64,000 nt of DNA from HXMU1420-13 sp965601825. GTDB lineage: Bacteria; Bacteroidota; Rhodothermia; Balneolales; Balneolaceae. Below are positions 1-8,528 of this stretch, piece by piece (positions within the stretch are counted from its first letter, which is position 1; each line of letters opens with the position of its first letter). The DNA lies in NCBI GenBank assembly GCA_965601825.1, contig OZ271839.1, forward strand, positions 124,001 to 188,000, read 5' to 3'. The position numbers were made by a program, and so were the translations under genes. Below the pieces are notes generated by a model that ran no database searches, was not told the DNA's origin, and was given only the letters and a program-made list of their open reading frames with translations.

Positions 1-917
1 TTTCTATGATGTCAAACATCCCAGGTGGAAGTGCAGGGTCAAGAATGAACTACTATCCTGAAGGTGAGTCTCCTGAAAGTGGAAGAATTATGAATACTTA
101 TTTTGTGGATGAATATTTTATCAGTCAGTTTGAACTCAACTTGTTAAGTGGACGTGATTTTAGCTCCGAATTCGCATTTGATACATCTCAATCCGTTATA
201 ATTAACCAATCTGCTGCTCGAGCTCTTGGTTTCGATAATCCAATAGGAAAAACCCTACACCGACAGTTCATGGATATAGAAAGCGAATCTTTCACCATTA
301 TTGGATTGGTTGAGGATTTCCATTTTGATGATCTCCGTGAATCAATCAATCCTCTTGTCATAAGAAATAACCCTAGTAGCTTTGGCAACTTAACTATACG
401 CTTTCAAACCGCTGACCTTGAAGGTACTATCGTTCAGCTGGAGGAAACATTATCTTCACTTAATGAAGGGCTTCCCGTTTGGTATTATTTTTTGGAAGAT
501 GCTATTGTAACCGAATATGATACCGAAGAAATTATCGGCGAGATGCTCACATATTTTACTTATTTAACCATCTTAATTGCCTGTTTAGGCTTATTAGGAT
601 TGGTTTCCTTTACTATCATAAACAAGCAAAAAGAAATTGGAATTCGGAAAGTATTAGGAGCCTCAGTACAAAATATAGTTCAGAATATTTCCTTCCAGTT
701 TATAAAGTTAGTTTTGATTGGATTCTTAATTGGATCACCGCTAGCTTATTTTCTAATTCAAATGTGGTTAGACAGCTTTGCTTATAGCAATGCACCCGGG
801 TTTTTCACATTTTTATTTGCCGGACTCTCAATATTTGGAATCACGCTGTTTACTATTGGCTATCAAACAATCAGAGCGGCACTTACCAACCCGGTAGAAA
901 GTTTAAAAAGTGAATAA
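1..917 (+). CDS. ABC transporter permease, MacB/FtsX type (5'-truncated)
   Basis: C-terminal part of a MacB-like permease. The reading frame is open to the first base of the window, so the gene starts upstream; the ATG at 6 is internal. The visible part begins inside a MacB periplasmic core domain (about the first 165 residues) and ends in an FtsX domain: a membrane segment near residue 180-205, a cytoplasmic loop with the family's KQKEIGIRKVLGAS motif, then two more membrane segments and the closing NPVESLKSE. Proteins of this type in Bacteroidota are usually about 800 residues with two such halves. The ATPase follows after 5 bases, so the two should form one exporter or lipoprotein-type mechanotransmission complex. 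The substrate cannot be told from sequence. Confidence 0.9.
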   Translation, partial: SMMSNIPGGSAGSRMNYYPEGESPESGRIMNTYFVDEYFISQFELNLLSGRDFSSEFAFDTSQSVIINQSAARALGFDNPIGKTLHRQFMDIESESFTIIGLVEDFHFDDLRESINPLVIRNNPSSFGNLTIRFQTADLEGTIVQLEETLSSLNEGLPVWYYFLEDAIVTEYDTEEIIGEMLTYFTYLTILIACLGLLGLVSFTIINKQKEIGIRKVLGASVQNIVQNISFQFIKLVLIGFLIGSPLAYFLIQMWLDSFAYSNAPGFFTFLFAGLSIFGITLFTIGYQTIRAALTNPVESLKSE

Positions 918-922
918 ATACT

Positions 923-1624
923 ATGATCAAACTTAGAGACATCGATCGTTTTTTAGAGAAGAAATTTCAACGCACTTTCATATTAAAAGGTGTAGATCTT
1001 GATATTAATGAAGGGGAATTTGTTTCAATAATGGGACCAAGTGGTGCGGGTAAATCCACTTTATTAAATATTCTGGGATTTTTAGATGATGCAAATTCCG
1101 GCGAATACTATTTCCTAGATGAACCTGTACATAATTTGAATGAGCGTCAAAAGGCTAATTATCACAAGTCTCACATCGGGTTTGTGTTTCAGGCTTATCA
1201 CTTGATCGATGAACTCACTGTTTATGAAAACATCGAAATGCCACTGCTCTATCGAAAAGTTAAATCGAGTGAACGAAAAAGTATGGTGGCCGATATGCTT
1301 GATCGATTTAATATCGTTGCCAAGAAAGACCTTTTCCCTCATCAATTATCGGGTGGGCAGCAGCAATTAGTTGGTGTTGCGCGGGCTCTTATTGGAAAAC
1401 CAAAACTTATTCTGGCGGATGAACCAACTGGAAATCTCCATTCCGATCAAGCCAAAGAAATCATGCAATTATTCCAGCAGATGAATCAAGATGATGGAGT
1501 GACTATTGTTCAGGTAACACACTCTGAAGTTATGGCAGAATATGGAAATCGAATCATAAATATGAGAGATGGTATGCTGGTCGATGCCGATCCTTATCAC
1601 ACTAAAGAAACAAGTGAGGTGTAA
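923..1624 (+). CDS. ABC transporter ATP-binding protein, LolD/MacB type
   Basis: Nucleotide-binding subunit for the permease just upstream. Walker A is GPSGAGKST at residues 38-46, the Q-loop glutamine is Q90, the signature LSGGQ starts at L142, Walker B is LILADEP with E167, and the switch histidine is H200. At 233 residues it has the usual family length. The residue after the signature glutamines, normally Arg in LSGGQQQRVAIARAL, is Leu149 here (LSGGQQQLVGVARAL); the catalytic residues are all present, so activity is expected. Start ATG lies 5 bases after the permease stop, which indicates co-transcription and coupled translation. Confidence 0.93.
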   Translation: MIKLRDIDRFLEKKFQRTFILKGVDLDINEGEFVSIMGPSGAGKSTLLNILGFLDDANSGEYYFLDEPVHNLNERQKANYHKSHIGFVFQAYHLIDELTVYENIEMPLLYRKVKSSERKSMVADMLDRFNIVAKKDLFPHQLSGGQQQLVGVARALIGKPKLILADEPTGNLHSDQAKEIMQLFQQMNQDDGVTIVQVTHSEVMAEYGNRIINMRDGMLVDADPYHTKETSEV

Positions 1625-1625
1625 T

Positions 1626-1910
1626 ATGCAAAATGTAAAAGTACAATTTACTATCCCGAATGTAGACAAGGTTGCTAACCTTGATATATATGTAAACGGA
1701 GAGCAACGAAATCTTAGGTTTCGCGTTGAAACATTCGATTGGGATGCCGAAAGCGGTAGTACCGAAGACTTAGTAAGCGTATTAAGAGATCGAATTTTAA
1801 ATTATGATTCTGAATGGGAACTTTATCACATTGGTACACCATTTGAAGATAGCATACCTGTTACCTTCCGTTTTAAATCTCAAAATGAAGTCAAACTTCC
1901 TGAAGCTTAA
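1626..1910 (+). CDS. small unknown protein linked to an ABC transporter
   Basis: A 94-residue, acidic, soluble-looking protein with no signal peptide and no membrane segment. I do not recognise a family. The ATG at 1626 sits one base after the ATPase stop and is preferred over an upstream frame extension that would overlap the ATPase by 56 bases. Its end overlaps the start of the serine hydrolase by 26 bases in another frame, so the four genes from 1 to 2922 look like one transcription unit. The alternating hydrophobic pattern (VKVQFTIP, LDIYVNG, VTFRFK) suggests a small beta-rich fold. Function unknown. Confidence 0.7.
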   Translation: MQNVKVQFTIPNVDKVANLDIYVNGEQRNLRFRVETFDWDAESGSTEDLVSVLRDRILNYDSEWELYHIGTPFEDSIPVTFRFKSQNEVKLPEA

Positions 1911-2922
1911 TTATTTCTTGCTGCTTTTTTGGTTGCCTGCAATTACTATTGCTCAGCCTTCCTTTGATGATGAAATTAGTTCTTCAAATAGTTTAGAGAA
2001 CATTTTTGCTGAGGCAGAATCGATTAATTCACTTCGAAGCCTGATAATTCAGCAACATGGTGAAATTATTAGCGAGCGGTTCTTCAAAGGGAGATCGAGG
2101 AGTCAGGCTTTTAATATTAAATCTGCTTCTAAAAGTATTATAGGTTTACTTACTGGAATTGCCGTCGAAGAAGGATTTATCTCTTCGGTTGAAGAGCCTA
2201 TCTCTACCTACTTCCCGGATTATTTTGCTGAAAATCCTGATCCCAAAAAAGAATCTATCACTGTAAGAAATTTGCTAAGTATGCAGGCCGGTTTGCGCTC
2301 AACAAGTTCCGGTAATTATGGCGCCTGGGTGATAAGTAAAAACTGGGTTGAACATGCACTTGATCAGGATTTTGTAACTGATATTGATGGAAGGATGGTT
2401 TATTCAACAGGAACTTCGCATTTACTTTCTGTCATCATAACAAAAGCGACAGGGATGTCGACCAAAGCTTTTGCAGAGAAATATCTTTTTAACCCATTAG
2501 GCATTGAAGTTGGTGGTTGGGACAGAGATCCACAAGGTTATTATATGGGAGGTAATAATATGGCATTGAGACCTTCAGACCTTCTGAAAATTGGTGAAAT
2601 GCTGATTAATGACGGAGTTTGGGAAGGCAAACAAATTATTTCTAAAGACTGGATCACTGATTCCTTCAAAACCTATACATATAGCAACTACAATCCGTAT
2701 GGGTATGGCTATCAGTGGTGGAATAAAGCAACAGCCGGTTATACCACATTTTTTGCCTGGGGTCATGGTGGCCAATACATAATGATGATTCCGGAATTGA
2801 ACGCTGTTGTTGTAATGACTTCATCAGTAACAAATGCTAGTCGCCGAAGAACCTACAAAAGACCCGTTTTTGTACTTCTAGAAGATCATATTATTCCATT
2901 CTTAGAACAGTCTTACCCTTGA
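1885..2922 (+). CDS. exported serine hydrolase, beta-lactamase/class C esterase family
   Basis: 345-residue member of the class C beta-lactamase/DD-peptidase-like esterase family. The start at 1885 gives a clear signal peptide (MKSNFLKLN, hydrophobic core, cut near TIAQ), so it acts in the periplasm or outside the cell. The SxxK nucleophile motif is S80-A-S-K83. The tyrosine motif is VYSTG, and the third box is WGHGGQ, where HGG replaces the KTG of true beta-lactamases, as is common in esterase-like members. A resistance role is therefore not implied. The gene overlaps the preceding small gene by 26 bases. A longer frame from 1804 exists but would place residues ahead of the signal peptide. 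Confidence 0.87.
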   Translation: MKSNFLKLNYFLLLFWLPAITIAQPSFDDEISSSNSLENIFAEAESINSLRSLIIQQHGEIISERFFKGRSRSQAFNIKSASKSIIGLLTGIAVEEGFISSVEEPISTYFPDYFAENPDPKKESITVRNLLSMQAGLRSTSSGNYGAWVISKNWVEHALDQDFVTDIDGRMVYSTGTSHLLSVIITKATGMSTKAFAEKYLFNPLGIEVGGWDRDPQGYYMGGNNMALRPSDLLKIGEMLINDGVWEGKQIISKDWITDSFKTYTYSNYNPYGYGYQWWNKATAGYTTFFAWGHGGQYIMMIPELNAVVVMTSSVTNASRRRTYKRPVFVLLEDHIIPFLEQSYP

Positions 2923-2948
2923 ATTAATCGGCACATCTTCTATATTGT
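2919..2948 (+). promoter_or_regulatory. candidate promoter for the nfeD-slipin operon
   Basis: TTG at 2919-2921, 19 bases, then TATATTGT at 2941-2948. This resembles the Bacteroidota housekeeping promoter (TTTG near -33, TAnnTTTG near -7) with one mismatch in the second box. It lies about 50 bases ahead of the nfeD ATG. The call rests on pattern only. Confidence 0.35.
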
Positions 2949-2997
2949 AACAAGGTGATCGAACCTTTAAGCTTTTAAAATCGCGAGGTACAATACC

Positions 2998-4293
2998 ATG
3001 CTCAGACTGCGATTTTTATTTCTAGTTTTATTCAGTTTCGCATTCTCCAGTGCTATTTCGGCCCAACAAAGCGATTCTGTAAATACTGTTACGGTCATAA
3101 CTATTAAAGGGGCAATTGGACCTACAGTAACTTCATATATAGAAAGAGGATTAAATCATGCTCAAGATGAAGCTCATGAGGCTTTAATTGTAGAATTAGA
3201 TACTCCCGGTGGTTTGCTTACCTCCACACAAGAAATAGTTCAACTCATGCTAGCTTCAGAATTGCCGATAGCTGTTTATGTTTCTCCGGAAGGTGCAAAT
3301 GCAGGTAGCGCCGGAACTTTTATTACACTTGCTGCTCATGTTGCAGCAATGTCTCCTACAACAACTATTGGAGCCGCATCGCCCGTTTCTATGCAAGGTG
3401 GGCAAATGGATTCAGTGATGCAGAAAAAAATCTTCAGTTATTCAGAAAACTTCATTCAAAATATTGCTGAAAAAAGAGGAAGAAATGCTGATTGGGCAAT
3501 TTCTGCAGTACATGATGGAGAAGCACTCACCGAGAAAGAAGCGCTCGAATTAAATGTGATTGATATTATAGCAACTGATCTGAATGATTTACTCCTTCAA
3601 ATGGATGGTCTTGAATTCGAAGGAGAAGCATTACAAACGCAAAACGCTGCTATTAAAAGACTTGATAAAAGTCTTGCTGAAAAGTTTTTCAGCTTCATCC
3701 TCCTGCCGGAAATCATGCTGATACTTACTCTTATTGCCATATACGGCATTGTAGGTGAAGTCACCAATCCGGGTGCCATTATTCCGGGAGTAGCGGGAGT
3801 TATTGCATTAATTCTATTACTCTACGGTGTTGCATCCATGCCAATCAATATTGCTGGTTTCATTTTGATTGGATTCGCAATCGCACTTTTTGTGGCAGAA
3901 GCATTTACACCATCATTTGGAATACTAATTACAGGTGGGGCCATTTCTTTTTTCCTTGGTGCCTTGATGCTTTTTCAGGATTTACCTGAAAACATGCAGA
4001 TTTCTTGGTACTGGTTGGTCCCGGCAACCTTACTCACTGTGCTTTTCTTCAGTGTAATTGCTACAGCAGGGATAAGAGCACAATTCAGTCCGCATAGATC
4101 CGGATTGGAATCTCATATTGGGAAAAGAGCAAAAGTTGTCGATTCTATTAACCACGAATCTGGTAGAATTGATTTTGCCGGCGAATACTGGAATGCTCGT
4201 AGCGAGAGTAAAATTAAAGAAGGTGATTGGTGTGAAATCGTAGGCTTTAAAGGTCTCACCTGTTATGTAAAACCCCTAACCAAAGATATCTGA
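2998..4293 (+). CDS. NfeD-family membrane serine protease (long form)
   Basis: 431-residue NfeD protein with an N-terminal ClpP-like protease domain. Signal peptide at residues 1-22, protease domain about 28-215 with nucleophile Ser104 in GANAGSAG and a candidate catalytic lysine at 143/144. Four to five membrane segments follow at about 230-365, then a C-terminal OB-fold NfeD domain (about 375-431). Related archaeal proteins cut the C-terminal tail of stomatin, and a slipin gene follows after 4 bases, the classic nfeD-slipin operon. The pair is thought to act in membrane integrity or membrane-protein turnover. The ATG at 2998 has a weak GAGGT 11 bases ahead. Confidence 0.93.
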   Translation: MLRLRFLFLVLFSFAFSSAISAQQSDSVNTVTVITIKGAIGPTVTSYIERGLNHAQDEAHEALIVELDTPGGLLTSTQEIVQLMLASELPIAVYVSPEGANAGSAGTFITLAAHVAAMSPTTTIGAASPVSMQGGQMDSVMQKKIFSYSENFIQNIAEKRGRNADWAISAVHDGEALTEKEALELNVIDIIATDLNDLLLQMDGLEFEGEALQTQNAAIKRLDKSLAEKFFSFILLPEIMLILTLIAIYGIVGEVTNPGAIIPGVAGVIALILLLYGVASMPINIAGFILIGFAIALFVAEAFTPSFGILITGGAISFFLGALMLFQDLPENMQISWYWLVPATLLTVLFFSVIATAGIRAQFSPHRSGLESHIGKRAKVVDSINHESGRIDFAGEYWNARSESKIKEGDWCEIVGFKGLTCYVKPLTKDI

Positions 4294-4297
4294 CATT

Positions 4298-5101
4298 ATG
4301 GAAGCTTATGTAAATTCTCTCACAGTTTGGACAGTTACAATTGTTGTCTTTTTGGTGCTGATCATCCCGCAGATGTTCAAAATCTTACGCGAGTATGAAC
4401 GTGGAGTAGTATTTAGGTTAGGTAAATTTTATAAGACAAAAGGCCCTGGACTTATCTTCCTAATCCCATTCATTGATCGAATAGAACGAGTTGATCTTCG
4501 GGTTTTAACCATCAATGTTGACAAACAGGAAGTTATAACCAAAGACAACGTTACAGTTAATGTTGATGCAATTACTTTCTTCAGAGTAGTTGATGCAGAG
4601 ACTGCCATCATTCAGGTGGAACAATATATACATGCAACTTCGATGCTAGCTCAAACAACATTAAGAAGCATTGTTGGGCAAAATGAACTTGATGAGCTAC
4701 TTGCAAATCGGGAGAAAGTCAATAAGAATATTCAGGAAATCATTGATCGCCAAACGGATCCATGGGGAATCAAAGTTGTTTCAGTGGAAGTACGCGATGT
4801 CGTTTTACCGGAGAATATGAAGCGTGCTATGGCTCGGCAAGCAGAAACCGAAAGAGATCGAAGAGCAAAAATTATTAATGCCGAAGGTGAATTCCAGGCA
4901 GCTGAACGCCTTGTGGAAGCTGCGAAGAAAATGGAGGTTGCACCTACTGCACTTCAATTACGTTTTCTTCAAACTATGAGTGAAATAAGCGAAGAAAACT
5001 CAACTTTTGCTTTCTTCCCAATACCAATGGATTTTCTTGAAGCATTTAAGAAAATGGCTACACCTGATTCCAATAACTCAGGAGAAATCAAAGATTCATA
5101 A
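4298..5101 (+). CDS. slipin / stomatin-like SPFH-domain protein
   Basis: 267-residue SPFH (band 7) protein. One N-terminal membrane segment at about residues 9-28 is followed by the SPFH signature YERGVVFRLGKF and by GPGLIFLIPFIDRIERVDLR, then a coiled-coil stretch rich in Ala, Glu and Arg (about 175-215). Length is normal for prokaryotic slipins. It is the partner and likely substrate of the NfeD protease encoded 4 bases upstream. Such proteins oligomerise on the inner membrane and organise membrane microdomains. The C-terminus carries the conserved hydrophobic FAFFPIP motif that is the cleavage region in related proteins. Confidence 0.93.
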   Translation: MEAYVNSLTVWTVTIVVFLVLIIPQMFKILREYERGVVFRLGKFYKTKGPGLIFLIPFIDRIERVDLRVLTINVDKQEVITKDNVTVNVDAITFFRVVDAETAIIQVEQYIHATSMLAQTTLRSIVGQNELDELLANREKVNKNIQEIIDRQTDPWGIKVVSVEVRDVVLPENMKRAMARQAETERDRRAKIINAEGEFQAAERLVEAAKKMEVAPTALQLRFLQTMSEISEENSTFAFFPIPMDFLEAFKKMATPDSNNSGEIKDS

Positions 5102-5164
5102 TCGGTTTCTTTTTTTAACCGCTAATTTCCTTCTTACATTTATCCCTAAAAAGAAATTGGCATC

Positions 5165-6856
5165 ATGAAAGCACTCCGCATTTTATTTTTAAGTGTTTTA
5201 TTCGTTGGATATTCTGCAGTTGGTTATTCTTTTCAAAGTGAAGAGCAAGGAGTAAATACCCAATACCTTTCAAACCCACAACGGGCTGTTCATACATTCA
5301 TGCACTGGCAACAAACAGGACATCAAAATCTGGATTTGATAGTTCTGCCCATGAAATTAGCTGATGATGCTTCAAAGGAAGAACAACAGGAATTGGCAAT
5401 TCAACTGAAGAAAGTTCTTGATGCCCGTGGTTTACTAATTGATTATGACACTATACCAAATGATCCTAATTATGCAGATAGTTTAAGCGGATTAAATCAT
5501 TATATCCTTTTTGATCAGCTACCTGAGGTTTATCTAATAAAATCGGGTGATGATTGGGTTTTTGCCGAAGCTACAATTGAAAAAATTCCAGGTTTATATC
5601 GTGCTACATTTTCCACTTTTATTGCCGCTGTTTTAGATCAGTTACCGGAATGGACATTAAATGAATGGTTAGGAATTGCATTATGGCAATATACCGCACT
5701 GTTTCTTTGGGTTTTAATTGGATTGATATTGCGCCGAATTTTCGAATTCGTACTTGATAACTACATTCGAAAAATAACAACACGCACAAAAATTACATGG
5801 GATGACGATTTACTTGATGGTGTAGAACGTCCTATTGGCTTCATCTTTTTGATGATCTTTTTCTCTATTACTTATGCAAATCTTCAGTTGCCGGTCACTA
5901 TAAATTTATATTTATCCACCATTCTGGAAATTGCAATTTCAGCTGGTGTTATTTGGCTCTTTTATAACCTATCAGGAGTATTTGCTAAGTATTTAACCGT
6001 TCTTACCGATCGCACTGAAAACAAACTGGACGATCAGTTAGTACCTCTGATCAGAAAGAGTTTGCGATTTTTTGTTGTGATCATGGGAGTGATCTTGATT
6101 CTCCAAAACAATGGATACAATGTAGCTTCATTGATTGCTGGTCTTGGGATTGGTGGTTTAGCTGTTGCACTCGCAGCTCGCGATACCCTTGCTAATTTCT
6201 TTGGATCAATTACCATTTTCATGGACAGACCTTTTCGTATTGGGGATTGGATAAAGATTGGAAAAGTTGAAGGGATTGTAGAAGAGGTTGGGTTCCGATC
6301 TACACGCATCCGAACCTTTTATAATTCTGTGGTTTCAGTACCGAATTCAAATGTTTCGACTTCTGATATTGATAATTATGGTATGCGTCAATATCGAAGA
6401 TTAAAAACCGTGTTGAATCTCACTTATTCAACTTCTCCTCAGCAAATGGAAGCATTTGTCGAAGGTATTAAGGCAATTGTGAAAGCCAATAAGAATTTTA
6501 GGCAGGATTTTTATGAAGTGCATTTTAACTCTTTCGGTTCACATTCTCTGGATGTTTTGGTTTATGTCTTTTTTAAAGTTCCGGACTGGAGTGCCGAGCT
6601 ACAGCAGAGACATAATTTCTTACTTGAGGTTCTTCGTTTAGCCAAAGAACTTGGTGTTGAATTTGCATTCCCAACGCAAACTTTACATGTCGATTCTTTC
6701 TACAATGACGAAGATCGTGAAGTTGGAGAATCAAGATCTGAAGAAGAATTGGCTACAGGTGTTACTGCTTTTGGTCCGGGAGGTGAAAAAGGAAAACCGG
6801 ATGGACTTAGAATTTTCCAAGATGGTAAAGAAATTAACTTCGGTGCTAAGTCGTAA
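5165..6856 (+). CDS. mechanosensitive ion channel, MscS family
   Basis: 563-residue MscS-type channel. An N-terminal signal peptide (residues 1-22) leads to a periplasmic domain of about 130 residues, then about five membrane helices from residue 165. The pore-lining helix is Gly/Ala-rich (GLGIGGLAVALAARD near 324-338), followed by the conserved MDRPFRIGDWIKIG and the beta domain with FRSTRIRTF. A cytoplasmic alpha/beta vestibule domain follows and a polar tail of about 50 residues closes the protein. These channels release solutes on hypo-osmotic shock, which suits a marine or saline habitat. It is larger than E. coli MscS (286) because of the periplasmic extension. Its last 11 bases overlap the end of the convergent response-regulator gene. 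Confidence 0.92.
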   Translation: MKALRILFLSVLFVGYSAVGYSFQSEEQGVNTQYLSNPQRAVHTFMHWQQTGHQNLDLIVLPMKLADDASKEEQQELAIQLKKVLDARGLLIDYDTIPNDPNYADSLSGLNHYILFDQLPEVYLIKSGDDWVFAEATIEKIPGLYRATFSTFIAAVLDQLPEWTLNEWLGIALWQYTALFLWVLIGLILRRIFEFVLDNYIRKITTRTKITWDDDLLDGVERPIGFIFLMIFFSITYANLQLPVTINLYLSTILEIAISAGVIWLFYNLSGVFAKYLTVLTDRTENKLDDQLVPLIRKSLRFFVVIMGVILILQNNGYNVASLIAGLGIGGLAVALAARDTLANFFGSITIFMDRPFRIGDWIKIGKVEGIVEEVGFRSTRIRTFYNSVVSVPNSNVSTSDIDNYGMRQYRRLKTVLNLTYSTSPQQMEAFVEGIKAIVKANKNFRQDFYEVHFNSFGSHSLDVLVYVFFKVPDWSAELQQRHNFLLEVLRLAKELGVEFAFPTQTLHVDSFYNDEDREVGESRSEEELATGVTAFGPGGEKGKPDGLRIFQDGKEINFGAKS

Positions 6857-7229
6857 TCTTACCGTCGAGCATTAAATCGACGGCTTTTGAGAGTTTTTCT
6901 TCTGAGATTGGCTTAGTCATAAATCGACTGTTTTCTACTTGAGCCGCTCTTTTCACATATCGCTGATCAGAATTACCGGTAATAAATAGAATTGGCACTT
7001 CGGAGAACATTCGGATTCGCTGAGCAGCTTCTACCCCATCCATCGGACCTTCTAGCATAATATCCATGATCACAATATCCGGGTTGTACTTTTTTACCAG
7101 GTTAACGGCAGTTTCTCCGTCGCGAATTTCACCCACGGTTTTAAAAACCTTTTGCTGAAGATAATTCTGATACAACACTGATAAGATCAGATTATCCTCT
7201 ACAATAATCGCTTTTTTAGATATATCCAT
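6846..7229 (-). CDS. single-domain response regulator (CheY-like receiver)
   Basis: 127-residue stand-alone receiver domain without output domain. Acidic pocket E11-D12, phosphoacceptor D56 (IVIMDIMLEG), conserved Thr in ITGN and Lys106 in MTKPIS are all present, so it should be phosphorylatable. The ATG at 7229 is chosen because the longer frame (to 7268) would begin inside the terminator hairpin of the upstream gene. No kinase gene is adjacent. It converges on and overlaps the mscS gene by 11 bases. The partner kinase and target are unknown; the large kinase at 58 kb lacks a neighbouring regulator, but a link is only a guess. Confidence 0.88.
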   Translation of the reverse strand: MDISKKAIIVEDNLILSVLYQNYLQQKVFKTVGEIRDGETAVNLVKKYNPDIVIMDIMLEGPMDGVEAAQRIRMFSEVPILFITGNSDQRYVKRAAQVENSRFMTKPISEEKLSKAVDLMLDGKITT

Positions 7230-7253
7230 TTGTACCCAATAAAATAAGGGTAT

Positions 7254-7285
7254 AAAAAAACCCGACAACTAAGTTATCGGGTTTT
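7254..7285 (-). terminator. intrinsic terminator after the bacilliredoxin gene
   Basis: Hairpin with arms at 7257-7270 and 7272-7285 (core CCCGA/TCGGG, one internal mismatch), followed on the minus strand by seven T residues. It lies 29 bases past the bacilliredoxin stop and separates that gene from the response regulator. Confidence 0.8.
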
Positions 7286-7313
7286 AAATAAAGATTGTAA
7301 TCGAATAAAGAAA

Positions 7314-7763
7314 TTATTTTTCTTCTTCCTCTTTATTAACAAAGGCTTCGAATACCATTTTCAAATCGTTTGCTACATCCTGACTAGTTCTGCCTTCAAT
7401 TCTGTGTCTTGGTATCATTGCTTTGATCTCTCCATCAACGAAATAAGCAAAAGAAGGAGACGACGGTGGAAACTCACTAAAATAAGCTCTAGCGTGTGCT
7501 GTTGCCTCTTTATCCTGACCTGCAAAAACTGTAACCATGTGATCCGGTCTTGCATCGGATTGATCTAAAGCTATACCTAAGCCCGGACGAGCATTTCCTG
7601 CTGCACAACCACAAACTGAATTGATCGCCATTAACATCGTGCCTTTGTAATCTTTCATTGCGCGATCTACATCAGAAGGTGTAGTTAATTCCTCAACACC
7701 ATACTTAGTTAATTCCTCACGCATCCATGAGGTATCCGGTCCCATTCCAAATCCAAATTGCAT
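7314..7763 (-). CDS. bacilliredoxin (BrxA/BrxB family)
   Basis: 149-residue member of the BrxA/BrxB (YphP/YqiW, DUF1094) family. The active site is C51-G-C53 in NSVCGCAAG, the CXC motif of these proteins. In Bacillus they remove bacillithiol from oxidised protein thiols. A further marker is FPPSSPSFAYFVDGE with the family's C-terminal IEGR-like segment. It sits beside superoxide dismutase, so an oxidative-stress grouping is plausible, although each gene seems to have its own control. A terminator follows the gene. Whether this organism makes bacillithiol cannot be judged from the window. Confidence 0.9.
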   Translation of the reverse strand: MQFGFGMGPDTSWMREELTKYGVEELTTPSDVDRAMKDYKGTMLMAINSVCGCAAGNARPGLGIALDQSDARPDHMVTVFAGQDKEATAHARAYFSEFPPSSPSFAYFVDGEIKAMIPRHRIEGRTSQDVANDLKMVFEAFVNKEEEEK

Positions 7764-7866
7764 AATAGTTTCTCTTTGTTGATTAAATAATAATGTTCAA
7801 AAATAATAAATCGCTCGATACACCCTCAAGTCCCCTTGATAGGGACTCAAAGGATTTAATATCGAT

Positions 7867-8475
7867 TTACTTCGCTGCTGCGTAGTACTCAGCTACTTGC
7901 GCCCAGTTTACAACATTCCAAAAAGCTGAAATATAGTCTGGTCGACGATTTTGGTAGTTTAGGTAATAAGCATGCTCCCAAACATCCAAACCAAGAATTG
8001 GAGTCAAACCATCCATAATCGGGCTATCTTGGTTAGCAGTTGAGTGAACTTTCAAACCACCATCAGCATCAACTGAAAGCCATGCCCAGCCTGAACCAAA
8101 ACGAGTAGCTGCTGCATTAGCAAATTCAGTTTTAAAGTTATCATAACTTCCAAATGCGGCGTCGATAGCAGCACCTAAATCTCCATCTGGAGTTCCACCG
8201 CCGTTTGGTGAAAGAACTGTCCAGAATAAAGAGTGATTAGCAAAACCACCGCCGTTATTGATTACTGCCTGAACTTTATCAGTTGGTAGTGCAGAAATAT
8301 TTGAAAGAACATCTTCAATTTCTTTCTCTGCAAATTCAGTGCCTTCCAAAGCAGCATTTACTTTTGCTGTATAACCTGCATGGTGCTTTGAATGGTGAAT
8401 CTCCATAGTGCGAGCATCAAAATGTGGCTCGAGTGCATCGTATGCGTATGGTAAATCAGGTAATGAGTAGGCCAT
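7867..8475 (-). CDS. sodA: superoxide dismutase, Mn/Fe family (Mn-type residues)
   Basis: 202-residue superoxide dismutase converting superoxide to hydrogen peroxide and oxygen. The metal ligands are H27, H81, D164 and H168 (DVWEHAYY). Residues around the active site (GGGFANHSLFW and Gln149 in TANQDSP) are those usual for manganese or cambialistic enzymes rather than strict iron enzymes. No signal peptide, so cytoplasmic. An inverted repeat lies 38-53 bases upstream of the ATG and may be an operator. The upstream DUF429 gene ends 172 bases away, so sodA probably has its own promoter. Confidence 0.95.
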   Translation of the reverse strand: MAYSLPDLPYAYDALEPHFDARTMEIHHSKHHAGYTAKVNAALEGTEFAEKEIEDVLSNISALPTDKVQAVINNGGGFANHSLFWTVLSPNGGGTPDGDLGAAIDAAFGSYDNFKTEFANAAATRFGSGWAWLSVDADGGLKVHSTANQDSPIMDGLTPILGLDVWEHAYYLNYQNRRPDYISAFWNVVNWAQVAEYYAAAK

Positions 8476-8512
8476 GTTAGTCTCTTAATTTGATTGTTAG
8501 TGTATCCCCCAG

Positions 8513-8528
8513 ATTCCTAAGTAGGAAT
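8513..8528. promoter_or_regulatory. inverted repeat upstream of sodA, possible operator
   Basis: ATTCCTA at 8513-8519 and TAGGAAT at 8522-8528 form a perfect 7+7 inverted repeat with a two-base spacer, 38-53 bases ahead of the sodA ATG. The size and position suit a dimeric repressor such as a Fur/MntR-type or redox regulator. No experimental or comparative support is available here. Confidence 0.35.

Noticed and set aside
1885..2922. Serine hydrolase as a beta-lactamase resistance gene
   Set aside because: The third motif is HGG rather than KTG and the Tyr motif is YST; the family includes many esterases and peptidases.
5104..5122. CGGTT...AACCG with T-run after the slipin gene as a terminator
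   Set aside because: The T-run lies in the loop rather than after the stem, and the stem is only 5 bp.
7230..7268. N-terminal extension of the response regulator to 7268
   Set aside because: It would place the start codon inside the terminator hairpin of the upstream gene and adds residues with no receiver homology.
7829..7847. AGTCCC/GGGACT hairpin between sodA and the bacilliredoxin gene as a terminator
   Set aside because: Stem of only 6 bp and no T-run on either strand.
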